From Eucalyptus grandis (Eukaryota > Streptophyta > Magnoliopsida > Myrtales > Myrtaceae), in NCBI RefSeq assembly GCF_016545825.1, contig NC_052618.1:17001561-17065560 (forward strand): 64,000 nt of DNA, in the 5' to 3' direction. A program made the translations under genes and the position numbers. Within the stretch, counting starts at the first letter, position 1. Each line of letters starts with the position of its first letter. Shown one piece after another: positions 22,480-33,774 of the stretch. The notes under the pieces are model-generated. The model did not search any database, was not told where the DNA came from, and saw nothing but the letters and a program-made list of their open reading frames with translations.

Positions 22480-24711
22480 TTGAAATCCCCCATTGATTGC
22501 ACTGCCTCTTCAACCTTTTGGCACCGGCGATGAACATTCTCAACTTGATTCTAAATAGTGTCGATATTGGCCATAGATTTGTTGATTCAAAGTCTGTACC
22601 TGAGTGTCTAAAGGATGTACCTTTCCAGTGGGAAAATCAGAAGTAGATCTCAAGGCAATGTGAATCTTTTGGATCTCAATCTCCATAGCGTATTACTGAG
22701 TTTTAACTTCCAATAGGAGCTCTATCATCCTTGGATAGTTAGCATACGGTTCAGTCTGTGCACTAGCCTCAGCGAATTGAATTCAAGGAGAATTGAGAGA
22801 TGAGGGAACATCAACTCGTCTAGCACCATGACTCGAGGTAGATTCTTCAATGTCAACTTTAGAAAATTGAGAAGCATAGACATCTTCTGGGTTTACAAGA
22901 GATCAACTTATACCATCACTCGCAAAATGAGGAGAAGAAATCCTTGCTTTCTCACGAGCTCCCCCTATTTCTGTGCCTACAGGTGGAGAAGGGATTCTTT
23001 CTTCTTGTGTCTTCTCATTTTCAGAATGAGAGTGATGTTTTGTTTCTGTGCGTACTCCCTCAGGTCCACTCCTAGTTGCTTCTGAGTCTTCAGACAATGT
23101 GATTGCAATTGTCTCTTCATAAGAATCATTCTCACCCTTCTTTTCAGAATGACCTTCTTCTTCTTCTTCTTCTTCTTCTTCTTCTTCTTCTTCATGTCTT
23201 GCTTCTTCCTTCTTGCTCTTCTTTTCTTCTTGCTCTTTTTCTTTCTCCTTTTCTTCTCTCCTCCTTCTCTTTCCATTGGTTGTCAAAACCAATAAATTCT
23301 TGAAGATTCTTTAAGGCAATGGCAGAAATTGTAAGATCATATTCATTCTCTTTGTCTTGCAAAATAAGTGATCTTCTCTTCTTTGCAAGTTCTTACACAA
23401 CTTCCTTGCTTTTTCTCTTTCTTCTAGTAGAGTCTTCCTTGGTTTTGCTTGAGGACTCCTTCTTCAAGCACTCAATTACCTTGTTTAGATCATTCAACCT
23501 CATCTTCAAAATCATTTTTAGTCCTATTGCCATAGGCGCAATAGATCTGGAAACTAGATCTAAAAATAAGTGATGTGGGAAACTAGATCTGAAAATGTCT
23601 AAACAACTTTGTAACCAACACAGAATAAGTCAATTATCCTTTATCCTTCATAACCGTCCGTACATGTGCATCATGATGTATGAGGAAGTGAAAAGCGCAT
23701 CCAATTGCAGATGGCAAACATGAGTCTTCCTTCGAATTTGGAAACATCTATTTTTGATGCAATCTTTGGTCTGAAGTAATTAATGACAATTTTGTGCAAT
23801 AGAACATTTGAGGCTAGCAGTCTAGAGTATGTGATGCCTTCATCTAGTAATCTATCCTTGACAAGAAATATGGTTGCTTGTCCGATGGAGACACTAATAG
23901 GTTAAAAACCACTCCTTTCCACCCCTATAATGTCTGCCAGAGTGTCAACATCCACCACATAGGCTTTATTACTCACAATAAACTGGATTCAATTCTGATT
24001 AAGAAAAGACAAATTTGAATAGGAAAATGCTATCAATTTTGGATATGCAACAGTCGTCTCATAACAAAGATTCTCAAGTTGAAGGAAGGCCAACTTTTCC
24101 CTCAAGTTAACCTTGATCGAGTCTAAGAAGCCAAAATCGACCGTTCGAGGGTTCATCACCCCTTTGTTCAACATTTGGGTGTAAACCCTTTTGTGTTCCT
24201 TAGAACGAAAGAGTTTTGTTCATCACTAGGTTCATTAGTAGCCACACCCATTTTGAGTTAAAAGTTCGAAAACATCCTTTCATCATCATCCGTACTCTTA
24301 GGCCAATTCTCAGAACTAAATCTAGGATCAGAAGGAAAGTTAAGAAAAACTTTATTAGCCGATCCTTCTAGCACTATACCCAAGCGTTCCATAGCTCTTA
24401 AGAACACTGTTTCATTCCTATGTCCATGTACTTTAAGAAAATTCGTAATAAAAGACATCGAAGAACCACCCTATTTCAGATAATTATAGTGCTTAGAGAT
24501 GAACAACATCTTATTCTACTTCTTCTTCCATTGGTTGGCACGGAGAGTTCTGAGGAGAGTGCTGTGGAGACTTCTGTGGAGAGTCTTCTTTAGTGAGATC
24601 GAAATGTGTTTGTCCTTCGGGCACATTCCAAGGCCCCTTGCTTGCAATCCGAGAGAATTTCCTTTGGCAAGACATGTTTCTAGACTTAGAGGATTTCTTA
24701 GACTTGTTCAA
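22480..24711 (-). pseudogene. Envelope-like third ORF of copia-1 (Sirevirus)
   Basis: Between RNase H and the polypurine tract, minus-strand open stretches run from about 24711. First comes a basic start (MSCQRKFSRIASKG), then LKVHGHRNETVFLRAMERLG (about 24430). A globular part follows with NLCYETTVAYPKL (about 24050..24100) and DRLLDEGITYSRLLASNVLLHK (about 23770..23870). Last is a very acidic, Lys-rich tail with a run of about 13 Glu (23155..23192, a GAA repeat on this strand). The globular part resembles the plant-transposon domain often found in Sirevirus ORF3. Frames are broken by several stops. The role of this product is unknown; envelope function has never been shown in plants. Confidence 0.6.
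23155..23192. repeat. (TTC)n microsatellite encoding poly-Glu on minus
   Basis: About 12 to 13 TTC units. On the minus strand they are GAA codons inside the envelope-like frame. Confidence 0.95.
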
Positions 24712-25059
24712 GTGAGGAAAATATGGAAACTTGCAGAGAGTTTTTGAGAGAAAAAGTCGAGGGAGAAGAGAGTCTGTATTTTAGGGTTTTGAAGCAATGT
24801 GCTTGAGAGAAATACTCGACAGTATATAAAGAGAATGAAAGGAGGTAGTTGAAGCATCACAATAAAATGCATTTTCAGAACAATTTTCAAAAAACTAACT
24901 TCCAAAATTTTAAAATCTAAAAATTATCAATGAAATAATAATTTCCAAAAATAAATTAGGTAAGCGATGATTTAGATAATTATACATTTTCATTCCAAAA
25001 ATTAAAATACCTCGATTTGAGAAATTCTCTTATTGAAGTAGCTCCTTGAAATTTTGAGT

Positions 25060-26822
25060 CTGGCCAACTTCAGACTTTAAATGATAGGAGATATAATATT
25101 AAGCTTACTGCGAATAGACTCAAATAAGTTTTTCTCTGGAGGCTTCATAAAGATGTCTGCTAGCTGATTCTTTGAATCAATGAATTGAATCATAATCTTC
25201 CCATTTTGTACATGATCCCTTATGAAATGATGTTGAATCTCTATATGCTTCACCCTTGAATGAAGAATTGGATTCTTGGTGAGATTATAACACTAGTGTT
25301 GTCGTATCTAATCTCGGCGCATGATTCTTCTATCCCAAAGTCTCTTAGTTGTTGTCTTATCAATAGGATTTGAGAGCAACAACTCCCAAGAGCAACATAC
25401 TCTGCTTCCACTGTTGATAATGCTACGGTACTTTGCTTTCTTAAGAACCAAGATACCAGTATATTTCCCAGTAGTTATCAAATGCCAAATGTGCTTTTTC
25501 TATTAACTCTACAACCGGCTAAATCAGTATTAGAATATCCAAGTAGAGTAAAGTCTCATTCTTTTGGATACCACATACCCAGCTTTGGAGAAGTTGTAAC
25601 ATATTTAATTATGCATTTTGCAACACTTGGATGAGATTCTCTAGGATAAGATTGAAATCTAGCATAGATGTAGACACTGAATAAAATATTAGGTTTAGAA
25701 GCTATAAGGTAAAGAAGAGAACCAATCATGCTTCTTTATAGCTTCTAATCTACTTTCTTCCCTCATTCATCCTTGTCTAGTTTCGAAGAGCTTGACATTG
25801 GTGTCTTTGTCTTCTTGCAATTCTCTAACCCAAATTTCTTGATGAGATTTTTTGCATATTTCTCTTGATGAATAAATATACCTTTCTTCGATTGTTTAAC
25901 GTGTAATCCTAGAAAGAAGGTTAACTCACCCATCATGCTCATCTCAAATTCATCCTACATAGATCTTAAAAAATTTTTGTAGAGATTTTCGTTAGGAGAA
26001 CCAAAGATAATATCATCTACATAAATTTGTACTAGTAGTAAATATTTTCCTTCTCTCTTTATAAACAAGGTAGTATCAACTTTTCCCTTTTTCAAAACTA
26101 TTATGAGTTAGAAACTTACTCAACCTTTCATACCAAGCTCGAGGTGCTTGTTTTAGTCCATACAATGCCTTTTCAGTTTTACAGAATGAGTCTGGTTTTC
26201 TTGGATCTTCAAATCCTAGTGGTTGTTCCACATAAACTTCTTCTTGAATGAATCCACTGAGGAATGCACTTTTGACATCTATCTAGAATAATTTGACATT
26301 TTTATAACAAGCAAAAGTAAGTAATAATCTAATTGCTTCTAACCTCGCTACTAGTGCATATGTCTTGTCATAGTTTATCCCTTCTTCCTATTATATCATT
26401 TCGTCACGAGTCTTGTTTTGTTTCTAATCACTTTTCCTTTCTCATCCATTTTGTTTATGAAAACTAAATCACTTTTCCTTTCTCCCAAATAGGGCTTCCT
26501 ACAAAGCTTCTATCTAGCTTTCATCAAATAGGGCTTTGTTTATACCTTTTGTTTCTATCTCAGAAACAAGTGCTAGAATACTGGACTCTTCTCTTCATTT
26601 GGATCTAGTGTGAATTCCTTCTTTGGGATGACTTGACTTGTACTTCCAATTGTTCTTTAGTCTGAGAGTCTGTTGATCTTCTACTTCGTTTGAATCTTTT
26701 CGATCTACTTGTTGTTGTTCTCCAGAAATCTGAACTTCTTCAAGGGAAGTAAATTTTGTAAAGTCTAGAATAGGTTCAGATTCTTTAAGTTGAGCATGAT
26801 CTGGTTGATTCTGTAAATAATC
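25060..26822 (-). pseudogene. Copia-1 reverse transcriptase and RNase H
   Basis: Read on minus: a block coding [20 protein letters not shown] (about 26225..26285), [11 protein letters not shown] (about 26125..26160), the catalytic YVDDIIFGSPNE (about 26000..26030), NRKSTSG (about 25480..25500) and the RNase H tail HIEIQHHFIRDH and ADIFMKP (about 25130..25260). These copy viral RNA into DNA and degrade the RNA strand in the virus-like particle. The catalytic YVDD is intact, but stops and small indels interrupt the frame throughout. Confidence 0.85.
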
Positions 26823-27660
26823 TTAAAACTTGGCGTTCATAGATTCTTTCATGGATTGAGTCTTCTTGTTAAAGACTTTGTAAGCTTTGCTTGAAGTCGA
26901 ATAGCCCAGGAAGATTCCTTCATTTGATTTCTCCTTGAACTTTCCAGATCGATCATTAGGATTCTTTAGAATAAAACATTTACAACCAAAGACACGAAAA
27001 TAAGAAACATTCGGCTTCTTTCCTTTATACACTTCATAATGAGTTTTCTCTAGAATAGGCCTCAACAATACTCTGTCGATAATATAGCAAGTAGTAGAAA
27101 CTGCTTCTACCTAAAATCGAGAGGATATTTTGCTCTTTATTAAAAGAGTTATGGCCATCTCTTATAAGGATAAGTTTTTCCTTTCCACAACCTCATTTTG
27201 TTCTAGAGTGTATGAAGAATAAAAAATTGGTGAAAACCAAATTTATCATAGAATTTCGCAAAGTCTTAATTTTCAAACTCACCTCCATGGTCAGTTCGTA
27301 TGCTTGAAATAACATAACCTTTTTCATTATGAACCTTATTTGCAAATTTCGAGAAATAAGAGAAGGCTTCAGACTTACTTGCTAAAAAATATATTCAAGT
27401 GAAGCGAGAATAATCATCCACGATTATTATACAATATTTCTTTCCACCAATACTCTAAGTTCTGGTTGGTTCAAAAAGGTCCATATGAAGAAGCTCTAAA
27501 GCTCGACTTGTGGAGACTTGATTCACAGGTTTAAATGAACTTCTGACTTGTTTTCCCAAGACACAAGGAGTGCATAACTCATTCTTCTGGTAAGTTAGAT
27601 TAGGAAGTCCTTGAACAAGTTTCTTAGAAGAAATCTTGGTAATATGCTTCATATTAACAT
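26823..27660 (-). pseudogene. Copia-1 integrase
   Basis: Minus-strand pieces in order: the GAG-pre-integrase region with CTPCVLGKQVRSSFKP (27540..27580), the first catalytic Asp in LLHMDLFEP (about 27460), the second in the TDHGGEFEN block (about 27280..27305), the Glu region around EQNEVVER (about 27185..27210), and the C-terminal FRVFGCKCFILKN and EGIFLGYSTSSKAYKVFN (26823..27068). The three catalytic acids can be read but the frame is interrupted between them. Confidence 0.82.
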
Positions 27661-27844
27661 GACCAAGCTTTCGATGCCAAAGATTTGCTTCATCTTGAAA
27701 AGAAATAAGGCATTGAGAACTTTTTGGGTTTACATCCAGAAGATATATGTTGCCATGCCTTCGACTAGTTAAAGATTGAGAAAAGTCTTAACTCATTCCA
27801 GAACAATTGCCTTGGAAGTTTATTTTGAAACCAGTATCGCAAAG

Positions 27845-28056
27845 CTAACTTATACTCAACAAATTGTAGTTCAAACCTTCCACCAAGGAAACATTGTTGA
27901 TAGTTAGGATCTCAATCTTCACAGTTCCACATCCTACAATTTTTCCTTTGATGTTTCCTTTAAAAGACACTTTTCCACCATTCAGTCTAACAAGCTTTAT
28001 GAAGTAGCTTGAGTCTCCTGTCATATGTCTTGAACAACCATTATCCAAATACCATT
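27845..28056 (-). pseudogene. Copia-1 aspartic protease region
   Basis: The minus frame reads LDNGCSRHMTGDSSYF at its start, then IEILTINNVSLVEGLNYNLLSIS. The usual active-site triad D-S/T-G appears as D-N-G, so the Ser/Thr next to the catalytic Asp is replaced. The protease normally cuts the Gag-Pol polyprotein; this copy is probably inactive. The equivalent triad in copia-2 is intact (about 42808). Confidence 0.8.
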
Positions 28057-28163
28057 TGATCTTTCTTTTAGTAGTAACTTGTAATCAAAAGAAAAACTCA
28101 AACTTTCTTTGGTACTCAAATTTTCTTAGGTCTAGAAGAGTTAGTATTGAAAGCAATCTTAGC

Positions 28164-29799
28164 CTAGTCCTTCTTAATTGGTCTCCAAATCTTGAGACAA
28201 TATTTCTCAAAATGTTTTGAGCTGTTACACTTCGAACATCTGAGTGCACTACGGTCAACAAGTTTTACAAAAAAATTTTGAAAGTGATTTTTGTAAAATG
28301 CCTTTATAGGTCTTTGTTTAGTTATTTCTTTTACTTTTGGAAAATCAATTAATAGAACAGTTTTTGAAGTCATACCCAAACTAGATTTGTTAAAGTAGGG
28401 TATTTGAGTTGAAAGAATTTTCTTCAGTTTTTGGATCCTTTTGAAATATTTTTATAATTTTTGAAATCTCTTTTCAAAATAGTGTTTTCATTTGAAAAAA
28501 ATCATAATTTTTTTTTCAAATTATCAAAACTTTTTATTTAGAGTTTCATTTTTTTTCCCAAGAAACTTCCAATTGCTTGAATTTACAATTCTCCCTTTCT
28601 AGTTCGGAAATCCTTTTAAGAGATGATTTAAGACTGAAATAGAGTTCATCTATGTACTTAGAGACTTTGATAGGAATTTTTAAATCACTAACCTCAATTT
28701 CTTTGTTTGAATCTAAATTAGAGTCTATTTTTTATTATGAGTCTAATTCAGAATGAGCCATCAAACATATGTTGACATATTCTTCTTCACTTTCCTCACA
28801 CTCAGTGTCACTCCAAGTTTCTTCTTTGAGAGCATTTTTTGTACTTTTCAGTTTTTCCTTTCTTTTTCTTCAATAGAGAACAATTAGGTATGATATGCCT
28901 CTTTTTTCTGCACTCAAAGCATATAACATCCTTGCTAGTTTCATTGTCTTTTCTCGATTTCTTTTGGAAATTTTGCATGCTCTGTTTCTTCCAATTGAAT
29001 CTTCTTCCCTTTCTATTCAGCTTTCTGAATTTTTTAATCATAAGCGCTAGCTCCTCATCGTCTATATCATTATCTAAATTTGTATCATCAGAATCAATGT
29101 TAGATTTAAAAGCAATTGATTTTTTACCTTTAAGATCTTCTTCACCATTTATCTACTCCACTTTGTATGATTAAAGTGTGCCTATCAGCTCAACAAGTGA
29201 TAGAGGCATGATCCTCTAAGTTTCTCTTATTGAAGTCTTCACATGATTCTAGTCTTAGGCAGTAGTTTGTTGACTTTTATTGGTCTAGAAATTGGTTGAC
29301 ATTGATAAGCCAGGCCATTCACAATCTTTATAGAGTGACTGAACATATCAATAATAGATTCTCCAAGCTTTATTTTGAAGGCTTCATACTATCCAAACAA
29401 AATGTTTATTATGGTTTCCTTCACGCAGTCAGTCCCTTCATAAGTAATATGTAATATGTCCCAAACTTCTTTTGCTGTTTCACAAGAAGAAATTTGGTTG
29501 TATTTAATGGGAGATAAGGCACAATATAAAGAGTATATATCTTTTGCGTTAAGAACTTGTCTCTTGGAAATTTCAGCTTGTTTTGTCTCGTCAGCATCAA
29601 TAACTTCTTTCTCTTAGTCTAAGGTTGATGTTGCTTTAGGATTAATCCATTTTTCAACAACATCCCACTCCAGAGGATCTTTTGATCTGAGAAATGACTT
29701 CATCTTATTCTTCCACACATTATACTCTTTTCTATTGAAGTAAGAATGTCTAGTGTTGCTTTGACCTTCAACTAGTCCTCGAGCCAAAATACTAGCCAT
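28164..29799 (-). pseudogene. Copia-1 gag with two CCHC zinc knuckles
   Basis: The frame starts at 29799 with the N-terminal domain (SYFNRKEYNVWKNKMKSFL). An interrupted UBN2-type middle follows. The first zinc knuckle is CFECRKKRHIIPNC (28880..28921) and a second, CSKCNSSKHFEKYC, lies at 28197..28238. Both fit CX2CX4HX4C. Between them are Lys/Glu-rich and poly-T-coded stretches. Gag packages the element RNA. Two knuckles separated by about 640 bases are a Sirevirus-like trait. Stops divide the frame. Confidence 0.8.
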
Positions 29800-29848
29800 A
29801 GAAGATCTTTAGCTTAGAAGTAAAACATTTCAATAATTAAGCACACAA

Positions 29849-29860
29849 GCTCTAATAACA
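29849..29860 (-). promoter_or_regulatory. Primer-binding site of copia-1
   Basis: Minus-strand TGTTATTAGAGC lies two bases after the 5' LTR. It matches the initiator-tRNA-Met primer site TGGTATCAGAGC at 10 of 12 positions. Confidence 0.8.
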
Positions 29861-32479
29861 ATTGAAAGTTCTAGTATGAACACCTAGAGGGAATGAATAG
29901 GTGTGTAGAAAAATTTTCGCGAAAAGTAGTAAAATATTTTGGTTTTGAAACTGAATCCGAAGAACAACAAACTTTGAGCGAATTCAGACTTTAACAGTTA
30001 AAAAGAACTAGGAACAAATTAAAGGAGTTTAGGAAAGAGAATAAGAACATAGAATATAGTGGTTTGGCCTAGATCAAGCCTACGTCCATTCTCCCATGCT
30101 AATAATCTCCTGCCTGATTTCCACTATGAATCAAAAGAGAATTTACAATCTATGATCTCAACTTCATTGTGAAGAGTTTGTTGCTCTCACAAAGTCACAC
30201 TATAAATCTCTCTTTTTTTAGTACAATTTTGAGCTCAAAATATGGAATAACAAGAAAATAGCAAGCTTCAAATTTTGGAACTTCTCTTTCACGCACTCTT
30301 ATCGAATGACTAGAGATGTCTCCTTAATTACTCCTTCATGCCTTCTCAACTATTGGCATTTTCCAAAGGAATTTTTCTAATTAACCCGTTGGATAGAATT
30401 AATCAAGGAGATCTCAAGCCGTTTAAAGATTGTGATGAAATGTGGCATCCCAAAAATTCAAAGCCAAGCCATAAGGTGTGTTAAAGTCTTTAATTAGGTG
30501 ATAGAATTTCCATGGCTTATGTTTTAGCCATTAGTCTTTTAATTGGATGATTTGTGCTTATGGTTGTGAGAATTCAAATTCGATAGATTAATAATTTATG
30601 CTTGGCCATGTGCTTTAAAAATTAAATTTCAATAAATAAAATGCCCCAAGACTTTGGCCAAGATAGAATTTGAATTTTTAAATAATTATAGAAAGGAATT
30701 CAAAAAAAAGAAAATGGAAAAAGGGGTTAATTTTCGAATGGGCCTTAAACCCATTTGGCCTAAGCCTTTAATGGGCCAAGATGAGGGGCCCAAGAGGGGA
30801 AGTCGACCAGCCCAATAGTGGCCCAAGAGAGGAGTAGTCGCCGGCCATAGATGGCCCAAGCCCAAGAAGCCCAAATTCAAAATTCAATTGGACAAGTGGC
30901 ACAAGGCCCTCATGCATTGGCCTAGACTAGGATGCCATGCATTAGTCCAATTAAGTGGCATGTAATCATTAGCAATGATGGGCTCTAGGGGGTATAAGAG
31001 GAGAGGAGAGAGAGAAGGTGGCCGGATTTCTTTTGGCCGAGAGAGAGGGTGCGAGAGAGAGAGAGAGATTTCGAGAGAAAGAGGGAGAGGCCGAGAGAGA
31101 GAAGGGAAGGAGGGAGTCACCGTCGCCGCCGTGTCCGTCCGCCGTACGCTGTCGTTTGTTCATCCTAGAGGCAAGTGGAGTCCTCTAACTTCTCTTGCAT
31201 GCTTGTGTATTGTTTTCTTGTTAGATTTTGGGTGTTTTAAGTGAGAAAAACCAAGGTAAGGTTGGTTTGTTCTTAAGTCGTGTGACTGTTCTTGCTCGGA
31301 TCGTGTGATTCAGTAACTTGTTTGAGCTTGCATGTGTGTTTGGAGTCCGATTTTGGCTTCGATGTCTTCATGAAAGTTTTAGCTAACATCTTGTACTATA
31401 ACATACTGAAATTTCATGAAAAAATGATGGATATTTGAGGGGTTAAAATCTTGTTATACGGAGACCTCAGATCTGGAGAGTTTTTACTGACCTCTTGCTA
31501 GATTCATGGTTGCATGTTGGTTTTTGTTGAGAATCTCACTTCGCTTTCTTCATGAAAGTTGTAGGAAACATCTTAAAATAAAACATACTCAAATTTGAAG
31601 TGAAATGAACAAGTATATCCTAGTGAATCGACTAGATCGTGAAGAAGATGATTCTGGTGATGTATTCCGAGATACCCGAGACTTCAAGGACCTAAATTAT
31701 GACTCTACTCTGGTTATTTGACTTGGATCTCTTCATGAAACTTGTATAGGATACCTTGATGTATAACATATCCAAATTTCAGAGGAAACGAAAGAGAATA
31801 GCTAGGTGAAATCTCAATATTTCGGAGATGTGTTCACTGGACAATGCGGTAATGGATCCAGAAGCTTCGTGAGGTTATATAAAATAATCTAAAAAGAATC
31901 TGGTTTGAAGTTCTGCATGAAAGTTGCGCGAAAATGTCTTGGCTATCACTATGTAAGAATTTCGTAATTTTTGGAGGCCATATGGATATTTTAATCGAAT
32001 TTATTCAGAAACTGTGCATTCTGGTTGTTATCCGAATATTATGTGCTATTTTGTGAAAATTGTGAAAATGTGTGAAATTCAAGTTGGCCATAAATTTTGC
32101 ATGCAATTGTCATTCTATTGGTTTGATTAATGATTGCTTGAATTTTTATGATTTTGGGAAAATCATAGATATTGAATTAATATTTATTTATGAAAATAAA
32201 TAAATATGAAAATAAAAATAAATAAAAATAAAAATAATATAATATTAATAAAATAAAATGGATTATTTTATTGGCCATAAATTCCATTGAATTTATTAGT
32301 AAATAATTATGCATTGTTGCATGTATGATAAGACATTGGTGTATGTATGACCATGAATTGTGATGCATGTGTGAATCATATGCCATGTTAAATGAGATCA
32401 AAGCAATGATAAATGTGGATAATGATAAGTGAGTAAGTGGTTGTGGTGGAGGATGAGGCCGGAATGTACGGAGATGCAT

Positions 32480-32720
32480 TCTTGGAATTCCTTGGGAGAT
32501 TCGGGATGCCCGGAATGTGGGGGCCGGAAGCCTTGTCGGGAGGTCATTGCCCGAAAGGAATGCCTCGCGATGCCGGGATTGGGGTGCGAGATGCCGGCTA
32601 GAAGGGTAAAGGCCGGAAGCCCTGTCGGAGGTTTACGCCGAAGGAATGCCTCGTGATGCTAGTTGAGATGCGAGATGCCCGGAATGTTGGGGCCGGAAGC
32701 CTAGTGGCCATGGGATGGGC
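32480..32720. repeat. GC-rich minisatellite of LTR D, unit 80 to 89 bp
   Basis: The word ggccggaagcc begins at about 32523, 32611 and 32691, each with 'aaggaatgcctcgYgatgc' downstream. The related LTR E has the same type of block at 48480..48690, in inverted orientation (ctccggcacacacctccgagcat). Confidence 0.8.
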
Positions 32721-32824
32721 TGGAATCTTTTGGGAACCATCGGAGGTCTTTGCACAAGGGATGATGAAATTGATGATATGAGAAATGGGTGATGTGGTGA
32801 TCAAATTTAAAGATAAAAGATGAA

Positions 32825-33320
32825 AAATTAACCCATGATATGATATGCATGATGATATGCATGATGATGATATGTGATGTTATATGATGATCACCCATGA
32901 TATGATATGCACGATAATGATGATGATGAGGATATGAGATGTGATATGATGATTACCCATGATATGATATGCATGATGATGATGATATGTGATGTTATAT
33001 GATGATCACCCATGATATGATATGCATGATGATGATGATGATGATGATGATGATATGAGATGTGATATGATGATTACCCATGATATGATATGCATGATGA
33101 TATGCATGATGATGATGATGATATGTGATGTGATATGATGATCACCCATGATATGATATGCATGATGATATGCATGATAATGATGATGATGATATGTGAT
33201 GTGATATGATGATCACCCATGATATGCATGATAATGATGATGATGATATGTGATGTGATATGATGATCTTCCATGATATGATATGCATGATGATATGCAT
33301 GGTGATGATAATAATGATGA
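32825..33320. repeat. ATG/ATAT-rich tandem array of LTR D
   Basis: Units starting 'acccatgatatgatatgcatgatgat' recur roughly every 50 to 70 bases (from about 32831, 32893, 32955, 33006, 33076, 33146 and 33216). They contain runs of ATG triplets and a 'gatatgtgatgtgatatgatgat' spacer. The long overlapping minus frames here translate as His/Ile/Met repeats and are not genes. Confidence 0.88.
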
Positions 33321-33522
33321 TGACATGTATGATGATGATGATATACATGAATGTGTTATGAATTGATATGATGATGCATGATAGTATGCGCATGGCTGTA
33401 AGGTAAGGAATGCCTGCAATGTATGATGACATGCATGATGCATTGAGTTGTTATTGGATTTCCCTATCTGTTGAGTGGTTGTACTCACCTCTTTTAGGGA
33501 ATAACATTTCAGATTAGCCAGT

Positions 33523-33774
33523 ATGTCGCTTCATGCCGTCAAGCGTGGTGTGTTTTATGGTCTACCATCCGATGTAGAGGTCGAGTATACTGAGATAGAC
33601 CGTCCCTTTGTTTCCGGATTGACTTTTATTCGAATACGCTGTCTAGTGATGTACGACATAGGCTTGGCTGGGGGCCTTGTCATTCAGGAGTTCAATTCTG
33701 TGCACGTTCGTCGGGATGGAGCGATGCGAGGGATGTTGCCGCCACCACCGCCTGATGCACCGGGTAGGGTGTGA
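33523..33774 (+). CDS. Conserved short ORF at the 3' end of LTR D
   Basis: An 83-codon frame with its ATG 10 bases after an ATTTCAG acceptor (ends 33512). The matching donor GTAAGG is at 33403. The protein holds VFYGLPSDVEVEYTE near residues 10 to 24, a hydrophobic middle (FIRIRCLVM) and a proline-rich end (GMLPPPPPDAPG). The equivalent frame in LTR E aligns codon by codon with no indel, which argues that the ancestor was under coding constraint. I recognise no domain. It might be an extra gene carried in the LTR or a captured host exon. It stops about 300 bases before the LTR end. Confidence 0.45.
   Translation: MSLHAVKRGVFYGLPSDVEVEYTEIDRPFVSGLTFIRIRCLVMYDIGLAGGLVIQEFNSVHVRRDGAMRGMLPPPPPDAPGRV

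Noticed and set aside
32825..33320. CRISPR-like array
   Set aside because: The repeats are degenerate, without unique spacers of constant length, and this is plant nuclear DNA inside an LTR.
33074..33488. Overlapping minus frames of 66 to 96 codons rich in His, Ile and Ser
   Set aside because: They are translations of the ATG/ATAT tandem array in all frames, not genes.
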